Shown here in pieces: positions 34,894 to 43,350 of a stretch of DNA of 64,000 nt. Each line of letters starts with the position of its first letter. Positions within the stretch are counted from its first letter, which is position 1. The notes under the pieces are model-generated. The model saw only the letters and a program-made list of their open reading frames with translations, was not told the origin of the DNA and made no database searches. The DNA comes from Anaerolineales bacterium (GTDB lineage Bacteria; Chloroflexota; Anaerolineae; Anaerolineales; UBA11858): positions 141,477 to 205,476 of the forward strand of contig JANQED010000004.1 in the NCBI GenBank assembly GCA_028278545.1. Reading direction: 5' to 3'. A program made the position numbers and the translations under genes.

Positions 34894-34958
34894 TCCTTCT
34901 CACTCAGCGAGCAAATTGCAGCTTGCCCACTTGTCTACCTGTTTACCTGCCTACTTGC

Positions 34959-36107
34959 CTACCTACCCACCTCATACCCCTCCCCGGCTTCCCGCACGGC
35001 ATAGTAGCGCATACCGCTGACCTGCCGCACCATGCCTTTTAGCTCCATCATCGCCAGGGCCGCGGTCACTTTTTCGATGGGCAACTCCACTTGGGCGCGG
35101 ATTTCGTCAACGTGCACAGGCTCGTGGTCCAAAGCGGCGAAGAGTTGGGCCTCGGTGGCATCCGTCGGCAGCACCAGGCGCGCTTCTCGATATTCTGAGA
35201 CCAGGGACAACTCCAGGGTCTCCAGGATTTCTTTCGGGTCCAGAAGCGGGTGCGCGCCCTGCTGGATCAGGCGGTTGGTGCCCTTGCTTTGCGGTGCCAG
35301 CACATTCCCAGGCACGGCGAAGACCTCGCGGCCTTGTTCGAGGGCGAAGTTGGCCGTGATGACCGCGCCGCTCCTGGCCCCGGCTTCGACGACCACGGTC
35401 GCCAGCGACAACCCGGAGATGATCCGGTTGCGTGGGGGGAAGTTGCGCGCCTCTGGCGGGGTGCCCAAAGGGAAGTCGCTGATCAGCGCGCCCTGGGCGA
35501 TCACCTGCTCTGCCAGTGGACGGTGCTCCGGCGGGTAGATGCGATCCACCCCGCTGCCCAGCACCGCCAATGTGCGCCCGCCTGCGTCGATGGCTGCCTG
35601 GTGGGCGATGGCGTCCACCCCCCGGGCCAGGCCGCTTACCACGGTCACGCCGCCGCCTGCCAGGGTCTGGGCGATATGCTCGGTGACCTGGCGGCCATAC
35701 GCCGTCACCCGTCGAGTCCCGACCACCGCCACAGCCCATTCGTCCTCCGGCCGGTACTCCCCACGCAGGTAGAGCACCGGGGGCGCGTTATCCAATTCAG
35801 ACAGCCGGCTGGGATAGCCCTCGTCTTCCCAAGTCAGCACCTGGACGCCCTGCGCCTGAAGTTCTGCCCAGACCTTCTCCAGGGAGACCTCTGCTCTTAG
35901 TTTTTCAAGGTTCTCTATCAATCGGGCGCTCAGCCCTGCCGAACGCAGTTCTCCAACGGGAGCATCCCAGGCGGTTTGCAGATCGCCAAAAGCATCCAAA
36001 AGGGCGCGCAGGCGTACTGCGCCGATCCCCTTGACGAGACAAAATCCAACCCAATACTGCCGAAAGTCGTCCAACACCTGCCCCCAGCTGATCAGATACC
36101 CGAACAC
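34959..36107 (-). CDS. dprA: DNA processing protein DprA (Smf)
   Basis: DprA loads RecA on incoming single-stranded DNA in natural transformation. The Rossmann-like core has VVGTRRVTAYGRQV, SGLARGVDAIAHQAA, PEARNFPPRNRIISGLS and VEAGARSGAVITANFALE. An N-terminal HhH/SAM-like region (KGIGAVRLRALLDAFGD) and a C-terminal winged-helix domain (about 315-375) complete the typical layout. The frame opens at GTG 36107; an in-frame GTG about ten codons downstream is also possible. It sits downstream of rimM. Confidence 0.93.
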   Translation of the reverse strand: MFGYLISWGQVLDDFRQYWVGFCLVKGIGAVRLRALLDAFGDLQTAWDAPVGELRSAGLSARLIENLEKLRAEVSLEKVWAELQAQGVQVLTWEDEGYPSRLSELDNAPPVLYLRGEYRPEDEWAVAVVGTRRVTAYGRQVTEHIAQTLAGGGVTVVSGLARGVDAIAHQAAIDAGGRTLAVLGSGVDRIYPPEHRPLAEQVIAQGALISDFPLGTPPEARNFPPRNRIISGLSLATVVVEAGARSGAVITANFALEQGREVFAVPGNVLAPQSKGTNRLIQQGAHPLLDPKEILETLELSLVSEYREARLVLPTDATEAQLFAALDHEPVHVDEIRAQVELPIEKVTAALAMMELKGMVRQVSGMRYYAVREAGEGYEVGR

Positions 36108-36185
36108 AAAGGCCTATTTCCAGCGAAACAGGCCACAGAACGAGCATCAGAATACCATATCGTTTTTGAATGTGTCAAGACGCGC

Positions 36186-36758
36186 CTATTCATCGGGCAG
36201 TAGCCCCGGCAGCAGATGCACGCGCATCTCACCGCCTTCGGTGTCGATATCCAGCACCACCGGTTCGATATCAGGGAGCAGCAGCTCCGTGCCGTCCTCG
36301 GCGCGCACCAGGAAGACATCGTTGGCGCCCCCGGTTTCGATGATCTTCGCCACTGTACCCAGCACGGCGTCGTTGGCATCGTCGATCACCCGCAGACCCA
36401 GCAGTTGGTGCAGGTAGTACTCTCCCTCTTCCAGCGCCGGGACGTCCTCCGCCTTCACAAAAACCAGTTGGTTGCGGAGACTCCCCGCCTGTTCCCGGTC
36501 GGCATAGCCTTCGAAGGCCACCAAAAACCCTTTGCCGTGCTGGCGCAGGCTCCGCACCTGCATTGGCGTTCGATCCTCGCCGACGTACAGGCGCACGCCC
36601 GCCGTCAGGCGTTCGGGGAAGTCGGTCCACACCGACATGAGCATATCCCCGCGCAGTCCGTGGGGGCGGTGCAGTTTACCGACAACTAAGAACTCAGGCC
36701 CGCCAACGTCTGGCGAGCCTGGTTTATGATCAGGGGAGTGCACCTGTCCTGGGTTCAT
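36186..36758 (-). CDS. rimM: Ribosome maturation factor RimM
   Basis: RimM helps assemble the 30S head and 16S 3' domain. The RimM beta-barrel covers about 22-105 (VVGKLHRPHGLRGDM). The PRC-barrel covers about 112-190 (EYYLHQLLGLRVID and VHLLPGLLPDE). The first 20 residues are an unconserved extension. The start overlaps the stop of khpA (ATGA), indicating translational coupling. Confidence 0.94.
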   Translation of the reverse strand: MNPGQVHSPDHKPGSPDVGGPEFLVVGKLHRPHGLRGDMLMSVWTDFPERLTAGVRLYVGEDRTPMQVRSLRQHGKGFLVAFEGYADREQAGSLRNQLVFVKAEDVPALEEGEYYLHQLLGLRVIDDANDAVLGTVAKIIETGGANDVFLVRAEDGTELLLPDIEPVVLDIDTEGGEMRVHLLPGLLPDE

Positions 36759-36991
36759 TGCGGGTCATCGATGTCCAGCGAAGCATGCTTGCCCTCTTGG
36801 GCCGCGGCCACCCGCAGCAGTTGCCGGATGGCGTTAGCCACGCGCCCCCCTTTTCCGATCACCCGCCCCATATCTTCTTTCGCCACCCGGAGGTTCAGGT
36901 ATACTTTGGAACCCCGGCCCCGCTGATCCACTTCCACTTCCATGGGATCATTCACCAGGGAACGAGCAATAAACTCGATTAGTTCCTTCAT
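36755..36991 (-). CDS. khpA: KH-domain RNA-binding protein KhpA
   Basis: This 78-residue single KH domain has the GxxG loop in VIGKGGRVANAIRQLL and starts with the family pattern LIEFIARSLVNDP. In Gram-positive bacteria KhpA works with KhpB in RNA binding and cell-size control. It lies between rpsP and rimM, the standard order. Confidence 0.94.
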   Translation of the reverse strand: MKELIEFIARSLVNDPMEVEVDQRGRGSKVYLNLRVAKEDMGRVIGKGGRVANAIRQLLRVAAAQEGKHASLDIDDPQ

Positions 36992-37036
36992 GCGCCACCT
37001 CCCAGTTGCTTAGTCAACAGCCAAAGCAGCCGCCTC

Positions 37037-37849
37037 TTACTCCTGGGCTTCTTCATCCTCTTCAGCTTCCTCTGCCTCGGGGACGTCCTCGGCCTCGTCA
37101 GCCTGCTCTGGTTCTTCGGGAGCTTCCTCGGCCTCTTCCGTTTCCTCCGCCTCGGGGGCATCCTCAGCTTCGTCAGCCTGCTCTGGTTCTTCGGGAGCTT
37201 CCTCAGCCTCTTCGGTTTGCTCAGCCTCTTCGGGAGCTTCCTCGGCCTCTTCCGTTTCCTCCGCCTCGGGGGCATCCTCAGCTTCGTCGGCCTCGTCAGA
37301 CGGCTCTGGTTCTTCGGGGGCTTCCTCGGCCTCTTCCACCTCTTCGGCCAGTTCAGCCTCTTCGGCTTCTTCCGCCTCGGGGGCGTCCTCAGCTTCCTCA
37401 GGGGTTTCTTCGGCCTCTTCTACTTCCTCCGCCTCCGCGGCCGGGGCATCCTCGGCCTCGGGGGCCTCTTTGGCCTTTTTAGCCTTCTTGGGCTGGCCGA
37501 TCAAGTCATCATGGCGCGTCCGGGGATCGACCCCTCGGGCTTCCTCCGCGGCCGCGGCTTCTTCCAGGAGTTTGGCGACATCCTCGCCGTCCTTGAAACG
37601 CTGATAGCGGTCCCACAGGCCCACCTGGTCGAACAGGCGGCGAACCGCCTCCGAGGGCTGGGCACCGACGCTCAACCAGTGGTAAACACGATCCTCCGTG
37701 AAGGTGATCGTCGAGGGCTCGGTGCGGGGGTTGTAGAATCCCAGCACTTCCAGAAACCGCCCGTCCCGGGGGGATTCCCTATCCGCGGCTACCACTCGGT
37801 AGCTGGGCTGCTTTTTTGCGCCGACTCGGCGCAATCGAATACGAACCAT
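37037..37849 (-). CDS. rpsP: 30S ribosomal protein S16 with a long acidic repetitive tail
   Basis: Residues 1-85 are a normal S16 (MVRIRLRRVGAKKQPSYRV, FLEVLGFYNPRTEP). Normal S16 has about 80-90 residues; this one has 270. The extra 175 residues start with a Lys-rich KKAKKAKEA segment and continue as Glu/Ala/Pro-rich units such as EEAEEAPEEPEQADEAEDAP, repeated at least three times near the C-terminus. The tail is highly negative and probably disordered. The repeats are also long DNA direct repeats, so the length may vary between strains. It is followed by khpA. Confidence 0.92.
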   Translation of the reverse strand: MVRIRLRRVGAKKQPSYRVVAADRESPRDGRFLEVLGFYNPRTEPSTITFTEDRVYHWLSVGAQPSEAVRRLFDQVGLWDRYQRFKDGEDVAKLLEEAAAAEEARGVDPRTRHDDLIGQPKKAKKAKEAPEAEDAPAAEAEEVEEAEETPEEAEDAPEAEEAEEAELAEEVEEAEEAPEEPEPSDEADEAEDAPEAEETEEAEEAPEEAEQTEEAEEAPEEPEQADEAEDAPEAEETEEAEEAPEEPEQADEAEDVPEAEEAEEDEEAQE

Positions 37850-37958
37850 GGATCTGTCTCCTTCAAATACAGATAGCTTCTTGATTTTCTATCGTGAACG
37901 GGGACAATTAGAGGGGTTGCGCTGAAGGGGGCGCAGTATTGCTCCCGTTGAAACGATT

Positions 37959-39281
37959 TTACCCGAACAAACTAGGCATGCCGCGCCCACCCGATTTTTT
38001 GATCCTTTTCATCAGGCGGCGCGCCTCCTGGTATTGCTTGATTAGTTGATTGACGTCTCTAACCTGCGTGCCAGAACCGCCGGCGATGCGCCGTCTGCGG
38101 CTGGCGTTCAAGATTTTGGGCCTCTGCTTTTCTTCCGCTGTCATCGAACTAAGGATGGCTTCCGTTTTCTTGAACTGGCTCTCTGCTTCATGGGGGTCGA
38201 TGGCGTTTGCCATGCCGCCCATGCCCCCTGGCATCATATCCAGCAGTTGGCCGATCGGCCCCAGCTTGCGGACCTGTTTCAGTTGATCGGCGAAATCCTC
38301 CAGGGTGAACTCGCCCGAGAGCAGGCGCTTGGCCTGCTGTTCAGCGACTTCGACATCCAGGGATTCTTCGGCTTTCTCGATCAGGCCGATCACATCGCCC
38401 ATCCCCAGGATGCGCGAGGACAAACGGCCGGGGTCGTAGACCTCCAGGGCCTCCAGGCTCTCGCCCGTGCCCAGGAACTTGATCGGCACGCCGGTCACAG
38501 AGCGGATCGAGATCGCCGCGCCGCCGCGGGCGTCACCGTCCATCTTGGACAGGATCAACCCCGTCAGCGGAACCGCATCCCGGAAGCCCTGCGCGATGTT
38601 GACAGCCTCCTGCCCGATCATCGCGTCGACCACCAGCAGCACTTCTGCCAGGGGCACTTCCTCGTGGATGGCCTGAAGCTCGTCCATCAGTTGATTGTCG
38701 AGCTGCGAACGCCCGGCGGTATCCAAAATGGCCGCGCTGAAGCCGCCCTTCTGCGCCCTGGCTTGGGCCCTGCTGACGATCTGCGGCGGGGCAATGCCCG
38801 GCTCGGAGAAGACCTCGGTACCCAGGCGCTCACCCAGCGTTTGCAATTGCTGCACAGCCGCCGGGCGGTAAGGGTCCGCGGCCACCAATAAAACGCGTTC
38901 TCCCTGGCTGCGCAGGATGCGCGCCAGCTTTCCCGCAGCGGTGGTCTTCCCAGAGCCTTGCAAACCCGCCAGCATGATCAGGCGCGGTTTCGGGCCGCGC
39001 AGGTCCAGGGGGGCAGGCTCGCCCAGCGTGGCGATCAGCTCCTCATGGACGATCTTGATCACCTGCTGACCGGGGTTGAGCGCCCGTGATACCTCGTGCC
39101 CAACGGCGCGCTCCCGCACGCGGGCCACAAAATCTCGGGTAACTTGGTAATGTACGTCGGCTTCCAACAAGGCCAGGCGCACTTCACGCATAGCCGCATC
39201 GACATCGCCTTCAGAGAGCTTGCCGCGCCGGCGCAGCTTGTCGAAAACACCGTTCAGGCGTTGAGTCAGGTTCTCAAACAT
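37959..39281 (-). CDS. ffh: Signal recognition particle GTPase Ffh
   Basis: Ffh targets membrane proteins to the translocase. The N domain leads to the G domain: GLQGSGKTTAAGKLA (P-loop), DTAGRSQLDNQLM and LSKMDGDARGGAAIS. The Met-rich M domain begins at about 300 (MMPGGMGGMANAI) and ends in the RNA-binding helices SRRRRIAGGSGTQVRDVNQLIKQY. It is the first gene of the ffh-rpsP-khpA-rimM run. Confidence 0.96.
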   Translation of the reverse strand: MFENLTQRLNGVFDKLRRRGKLSEGDVDAAMREVRLALLEADVHYQVTRDFVARVRERAVGHEVSRALNPGQQVIKIVHEELIATLGEPAPLDLRGPKPRLIMLAGLQGSGKTTAAGKLARILRSQGERVLLVAADPYRPAAVQQLQTLGERLGTEVFSEPGIAPPQIVSRAQARAQKGGFSAAILDTAGRSQLDNQLMDELQAIHEEVPLAEVLLVVDAMIGQEAVNIAQGFRDAVPLTGLILSKMDGDARGGAAISIRSVTGVPIKFLGTGESLEALEVYDPGRLSSRILGMGDVIGLIEKAEESLDVEVAEQQAKRLLSGEFTLEDFADQLKQVRKLGPIGQLLDMMPGGMGGMANAIDPHEAESQFKKTEAILSSMTAEEKQRPKILNASRRRRIAGGSGTQVRDVNQLIKQYQEARRLMKRIKKSGGRGMPSLFG

Positions 39282-39444
39282 AAGACGCCAAAAGAACGGC
39301 TGGCATCCTACGAACGGGCCAGCCGCGAAGTTGGATTTTAGCTTGGAAGGATTGATTGGTCAAGGGAGTGTTTCGCATTGCCCCCCTAAGTCTCCTATGG
39401 TACAATCCAGGCCGCTTGGGAGGGCTTCTCGCGACCCACACCCC

Positions 39445-39532
39445 GGAGGGATGGCCGAGTGGACGAAGGCGCCGGTCTTGAAAACCGGTATGGAGCAATC
39501 CATCGTGGGTTCGAATCCCACTCCCTCCGCCA
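39445..39532 (+). tRNA. tRNA-Ser (anticodon TGA)
   Basis: The acceptor arm GGAGGGA/TCCCTCC is followed by G and an encoded CCA. The anticodon arm is CCGGT-CTTGAAA-ACCGG. A long variable arm typical of serine tRNA precedes GTGGG-TTCGAAT-CCCAC. The anticodon loop reads TGA. Confidence 0.97.
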
Positions 39533-39559
39533 GATCGATTAACAATTGAAAACCACCTC

Positions 39560-39648
39560 GGGGAGGTGCCAGAGTGGCTGATTGGGGCCGCCTGCTAAGC
39601 GGTTGTCGGGGTAATTCTCGACCGCGGGTTCGAATCCCGCCCTCCCCG
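39560..39648 (+). tRNA. tRNA-Ser (anticodon GCT)
   Basis: The acceptor arm GGGGAGG/CCTCCCC, the anticodon arm CCGC-CTGCTAA-GCGG, a long variable arm (GTCGGGGTAATTCTCGAC) and the T arm CGCGGG-TTCGAAT-CCCGC are present. The CCA end is not encoded (CCT follows), unlike the two neighbouring tRNAs. Confidence 0.97.
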
Positions 39649-39741
39649 CCTGATTCAGTCATCAGTACGCCGTGGATGATGCTCATAGAGAAGCGCCTGC
39701 TTCACCGGCTCCTGTTTGCTGAATACGGCTCACTGAAAAAT

Positions 39742-39817
39742 GCCCTCGTAGCTCAGTGGATAGAGCACTTGGTTGCGGACTAAGGGGTCGCGTGTTCGAG
39801 TCACGCCGAGGGCGCCA
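39742..39817 (+). tRNA. tRNA-Arg (anticodon GCG)
   Basis: The acceptor arm is GCCCTCG/CGAGGGC, followed by G and an encoded CCA. The D arm is GCTC-AGTGGATA-GAGC, the anticodon arm CTTGG-TTGCGGA-CTAAG and the T arm GCGTG-TTCGAGT-CACGC. The loop gives anticodon GCG (34-36). This is unusual for bacteria, where CGN tRNA-Arg normally carries ACG edited to ICG. Confidence 0.95.
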
Positions 39818-39820
39818 GTT

Positions 39821-39847
39821 GGAGCGGGTCTGTCCCGCTCCTTTTAT
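39821..39847 (+). terminator. Terminator of the tRNA cluster
   Basis: GGAGCGGG-TCTGT-CCCGCTCC is followed by TTTTAT. Confidence 0.9.
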
Positions 39848-39922
39848 ATTGGATCAGGTTGGAATACACTTCCGGCGGAACTTGCAATGGATCACCGCCC
39901 CCTTCAACTTCGAAGCAGAAGC

Positions 39923-39980
39923 ATCCTGAGCGGAGCGCAGCGCAGTCGAAGGAGCCTGCCCTGAGCCTGTCGAAGGGGAG
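39923..39980. repeat. Dispersed palindromic repeat
   Basis: It contains GCGCAGTCGAAGG and CCCTGAGCCTGTCGAAGGGG, the reverse-oriented relatives of the units at 20743-20827. It lies between the tRNA terminator and surE. Confidence 0.6.
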
Positions 39981-40023
39981 CTAACCACATAAAACGTACT
40001 TTGCAGAGCACTTATTTCATCCT

Positions 40024-40842
40024 ATGAACACTGACAAGACTCACATTCTGCTCACCAACGATGATGGCATCCAGTCCCCGGGGCTTTGGGCCGCGGCCGG
40101 GGCGCTGGGAGCGCTGGGCTACGTCACGGTTGTCGCCCCCAGGGAACAGAGCTCCGCCACCGGGCGCAGCATGCCCTCCACGTCCGATGGCATCATCACC
40201 CCTCAAGAAGTGCAGATCAACGGGGTAACCTGGACGGTCTACGCCGTTGGCGGCACCCCGGCCCAGGCCGTTTTGCACGGCGCGCTGGAAGTGATGCCCC
40301 GCAAACCAGATTTAGTGGTCTCGGGGATCAACTACGGTGCCAATATCGGCACCGGGGTCACCATTTCGGGAACCATCGGCGCGGCCCTGGAGGCCGCCGC
40401 CCTGGGGGTTCCCGCCCTGGCGATCTCCCTGGAAACAAAGCCGGAGAACCACCTCACCTACTCCACCGAGGTCGATTTTTCCACGGCGGCGCACTTCGCA
40501 GCCTTTTTCGGGAAGCGGCTGCTGGAGAAAGCCATGCCCGCCGATGTCGATGTGCTCAAAGTAGAAGTCCCCGCCAGCGCCACACCGGCTACTCCCTGGG
40601 AGACCACCCGCATCTCCCCGGTGCGCTATTATCATGAAGTGCCCCCCGAGCGGGACTCATGGGATCAGCCTGCGAAATTGCGCTATCGGATTGCCGATGA
40701 CTGGGATAAGACCCCCTCAGACTCCGATGTCCATGTCCTGTATATCAAGAAGATCGTCTCCGTAACCCCCCTCAGCCTCGACCTGACCTCGCGCCTGCCC
40801 CTGGACGAGTTGGATGCCCTGCTCCGGGGCTTAAACCCCTGA
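40024..40842 (+). CDS. surE: 5'/3'-nucleotidase SurE
   Basis: This metal-dependent phosphatase acts on nucleoside monophosphates under stress. The N-terminal ILLTNDDGI carries the metal-binding Asp pair. SATGRSMP and SGINYGANIGTGVTISGTIGAALEA match the SurE substrate loop, with the metal-binding Asn in SGINYG. The 272-residue length is normal. No partner gene is adjacent. Confidence 0.95.
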   Translation: MNTDKTHILLTNDDGIQSPGLWAAAGALGALGYVTVVAPREQSSATGRSMPSTSDGIITPQEVQINGVTWTVYAVGGTPAQAVLHGALEVMPRKPDLVVSGINYGANIGTGVTISGTIGAALEAAALGVPALAISLETKPENHLTYSTEVDFSTAAHFAAFFGKRLLEKAMPADVDVLKVEVPASATPATPWETTRISPVRYYHEVPPERDSWDQPAKLRYRIADDWDKTPSDSDVHVLYIKKIVSVTPLSLDLTSRLPLDELDALLRGLNP

Positions 40843-40856
40843 TTTTCCCCCGCCCA

Positions 40857-41489
40857 TCACAATCGCTCGTCGTTCTCTTGATCGAGGATCTTGTATAGCT
40901 CGTCGAGTTCCTCCTGGATTTCCGAGCGATGAGCGCGCGCTTCCTCCAATATGGCCTCGAAAGCCGCTTTCTGTTCCTCGGGCAGCGTTTCCAAGAGACG
41001 TTTCGTGCGCGTGATCTGCTGGCTCTTATGCCGCAGTTTCTCCTCCAGGCGCTCCCGGTAGCCGCGATAGAAATCGCCCTCGCTCATCGGCGGAGGGATG
41101 GTCGGCGGCCCCTGGGTCAGGATTTCCGCCACCGTGAGCAGGAATTCCGGCGTATCGACCGGTTTCTCCAGGAAGCGCGCCGCCCCAAGTTCCAAAGCGA
41201 ATTTTTTATCCTCGGCGCTGATATAGGTTGCCGAAAGAAAGATCACCGGGATGCGGCTGGTTGTGGGCTCTTTGCGCAGGTTGTACATCATGGTAAAGCC
41301 GTCCATGCGCGGCATCAGCACGTCCGTGATCACCACGGCCGGCCTTTCCTTGGCGATCATCGCCAGGGCCTCTTCCCCGTTGGCCGCCGTGACCACCGGG
41401 TAGCCCTTGAAGCGCAGGGTCACCGCCAGCAACTCTAAAATATGGGGCACATCCTCGACAACCAGGATCGGCCCATAGGGGACAATCAT
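40857..41489 (-). CDS. Response regulator: receiver domain plus coiled coil
   Basis: The receiver domain (about 8-125) has ILVVEDVPH with acidic pocket residues, VVITDVLMPRMDGF with the phospho-acceptor Asp, and FLSATY with the switch Thr/Ser. FLEKPVD holds the conserved Lys. The rest (about 140-210) is a charged helix, probably a coiled coil (KSQQITRTKRLLETLPEEQ). There is no DNA-binding or enzyme output domain, so it may act through protein-protein contact. No histidine kinase is nearby. Confidence 0.9.
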   Translation of the reverse strand: MIVPYGPILVVEDVPHILELLAVTLRFKGYPVVTAANGEEALAMIAKERPAVVITDVLMPRMDGFTMMYNLRKEPTTSRIPVIFLSATYISAEDKKFALELGAARFLEKPVDTPEFLLTVAEILTQGPPTIPPPMSEGDFYRGYRERLEEKLRHKSQQITRTKRLLETLPEEQKAAFEAILEEARAHRSEIQEELDELYKILDQENDERL

Positions 41490-41597
41490 CGCGCCACTCC
41501 TGCAAGGTTTACAGGGCTATTGTAGCCCCTTTTCAGACGAGGGACAAGCCGCCCTTACGGAACTGATAACCCGCGCCCATCTCCTTACGCAGTTTTC

Positions 41598-41625
41598 TTG
41601 ACTTGAAGGGGAATTATGCTATGCT
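41598..41625 (+). promoter_or_regulatory. Conserved promoter element, copy 2
   Basis: TTGACT (41598-41603) and TATGCT (41620-41625) are separated by 16 nt, with TGAAGGGGAATTATGC between and an extended -10. It lies 86 nt before the APH-like gene. The spacer matches copy 1 at all but one base. Confidence 0.8.
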
Positions 41626-41710
41626 GAAATATGTTAGGAAGATAGAAATTCTCATGCACAAGATTATCAGTTTGAGCAAGCTCGAGCGCTGAAAAGGGAC
41701 AGCCCTACCT

Positions 41711-42529
41711 ATGTCGATGAAAACACCTTTCCTTGGGCCCCTCTTGGCCGTAGGGCGTACAGCCGAAGTTTATGCAAGGGACGAAGGCCAGATCGTCAAG
41801 CTGTTCTATGCCTGGTGCCCTTCCCATTGGGTGCAGGATGAGATTGAAGTCGGCCGGGTGATCGAAGCAACGGCATTGCCCACTCCCAGGCTATTCGATA
41901 CCCTCGAAATCGAAGGGCGGCAAGGGATCATCTACGAGCGGGTGGATGGGCCTACAATGTTAAGCCTGTCGAACGCAAAACCGTGGCTGCTTTTCCGCTT
42001 TGCGCGGCAGTTGGCCGAACTTCATACCGAGATTCACGAGCAGAGCGGGAACGGTCTCCCTGCGCTGCGATCATCTCTCCGCGAGATAATTCAGCAGGTA
42101 GAATGCTTGCCATCTGACTTGAAAAACGATGTGTTGAAGCTGCTGGAAAAATTACCCGATCAGAATGCGCTTTGCCATTTCGATTTTCACCCCGATCAAG
42201 TGCTCATCGCGGGCCAAGGCCCGGTGATCATCGACTGGATGACGGCGCATCAAGGACACCCGCTTGCTGATGTTGCCAGGACATGTGTCATGCTCAAGTA
42301 CGGCCAAATGCCTTATGGTAGCTGGGCGATGCGAACCCTTGTCAACTTCTGGCGAGGGTCTTTCTTGCGAACCTACATTGCACGCTATCTCGAACTGCAC
42401 CCCGGCGTCTCCTGGAAGGAGATCGAAGACTGGATGATCCCTGTTGCTGCTGGGCGTTTAGCTGAGGGGATTCTTGGAGAACAGCAGCCATTGCTCCGTT
42501 TTATTCGGTCGCATTTAGCAGCGCATTAG
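41711..42529 (+). CDS. APH-family small-molecule kinase-like protein
   Basis: This is an aminoglycoside-phosphotransferase-fold protein of 272 residues. The nucleotide-binding lobe has VGRTAEVYARDEGQIVKLF (with the ATP-site Lys). The catalytic segment is LCHFDFHPDQVLIAGQGP, followed by VIIDWMTA. The catalytic Asp and the second Asp (IDW) are present. The usual metal-binding Asn of H-G-D-x4-N is Gln (HPDQ), which may alter Mg2+ binding. The substrate is unknown; antibiotic resistance should not be assumed. It has a dedicated promoter. Confidence 0.85.
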   Translation: MSMKTPFLGPLLAVGRTAEVYARDEGQIVKLFYAWCPSHWVQDEIEVGRVIEATALPTPRLFDTLEIEGRQGIIYERVDGPTMLSLSNAKPWLLFRFARQLAELHTEIHEQSGNGLPALRSSLREIIQQVECLPSDLKNDVLKLLEKLPDQNALCHFDFHPDQVLIAGQGPVIIDWMTAHQGHPLADVARTCVMLKYGQMPYGSWAMRTLVNFWRGSFLRTYIARYLELHPGVSWKEIEDWMIPVAAGRLAEGILGEQQPLLRFIRSHLAAH

Positions 42530-42545
42530 GCTGCATATTGAAGGC

Positions 42546-42597
42546 AGGTGACTTGGGGGACGCGGCGCGAAAAACCACAGTCGGCTGTGGGTAAATT
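42546..42597 (+). repeat. GCGGCGC-type dispersed repeat (R1a)
   Basis: GACTTGGGGGACGCGGCGCG leads into an A-run and TCGGCTGTGGGTAAA. It aligns closely with 47326-47377, and in part with 62286-62340 and 59856-59905 on the other strand. Confidence 0.7.
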
Positions 42598-42615
42598 GTG
42601 TAGAATTACAAAGAC

Positions 42616-42656
42616 GGCGGGCTGTTAACGCCCCCGGTTGGCTGTTTGATACTGGG
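42616..42656 (+). repeat. GGGCTGTTAACGCC-type dispersed repeat (R1b)
   Basis: GGCGGGCTGTTAACG followed by CCCCCGGTTGGCTG. A close relative lies at 49030-49076. The GTTAAC core resembles integron recombination sites. Confidence 0.6.
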
Positions 42657-42731
42657 CGGCAAGAAATTGTGATTACTCGCTCTGCCGATCATTGAGCAAT
42701 TCGTTTCTCCCTGGCGAATCAAATTCTAATA

Positions 42732-42760
42732 TTGACAATTAAGGCCTAAATTAGTATGAT
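42732..42760 (+). promoter_or_regulatory. Consensus sigma-70 promoter
   Basis: TTGACA (42732-42737) and TATGAT (42755-42760) have a 17-nt spacer. It lies upstream of the four-helix membrane protein. Confidence 0.85.
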
Positions 42761-42875
42761 GCTTTTCTGGGTCGTATTCAATAAGTGTTATGGGTAGCGA
42801 CCACCTTTTATCACAACGAAAAATGAGAATTACTAGTGTCAACAATTTCTTATTCACCAAACAGGAGAAAACCTC

Positions 42876-43256
42876 ATGAAACCTAAATTGCTGTTCACTC
42901 TCGCGGCTATCTTTATGGGTCTCGTCGGAATTGTGATTCAGGCAATACCACACGTCCCTTTACATCTGCCTCCAGACGCTTCAGCTTCGTTGATTGCCAA
43001 TATACGAGTCCCAGCCAGTCTGCTTTTAGCTTTTGCCGTGTTGAATTGGTTTGCTCGAAACTCGGACGCTTCCAGCGCGCGCGATGCCATCTTTATCGGT
43101 AACACCGTTGCGTTTGCCTTGATTACAATAGGGGATACCCTTGTTACCATAGTTGATGCTGCTCCTGAAGGCTGGGTGTTTGTTACGATCAACCTGCTCT
43201 TTACGATTGCCTTCTTCGTGGTAGGTCGCGCCAATAGGTCGTCCCTTACGAAATAG
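42876..43256 (+). CDS. Small four-helix membrane protein
   Basis: This 126-residue protein has hydrophobic helices at about 5-25, 42-60, 71-92 and 100-118. The ATG follows AGGAG. Weak similarity of helix layout to DoxX-like or DUF4345-like proteins is possible but not proven. The function is unknown. It is one of the single-gene units in the repeat-rich island and has its own strong promoter. Confidence 0.7.
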   Translation: MKPKLLFTLAAIFMGLVGIVIQAIPHVPLHLPPDASASLIANIRVPASLLLAFAVLNWFARNSDASSARDAIFIGNTVAFALITIGDTLVTIVDAAPEGWVFVTINLLFTIAFFVVGRANRSSLTK

Positions 43257-43350
43257 AATTCAATATTAAATCCTTCTCCTGATGTTCAGCACGATGGGAA
43301 TGTCGGGCGGAAGAAGATTAACACATGCCCCAAGAGCCGCCCAACAAAGC

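Larger units (their letters stand above)
42530..42875. other. Intergenic region with dispersed repeats and a strong promoter
   Basis: The region contains two repeat segments and a consensus promoter. No gene is supported. Confidence 0.6.

Noticed and set aside
37006..37482. Pro/Leu/Arg-rich open frame on the plus strand
   Set aside because: It is the complement of the acidic repeats of the S16 tail, not a separate gene.
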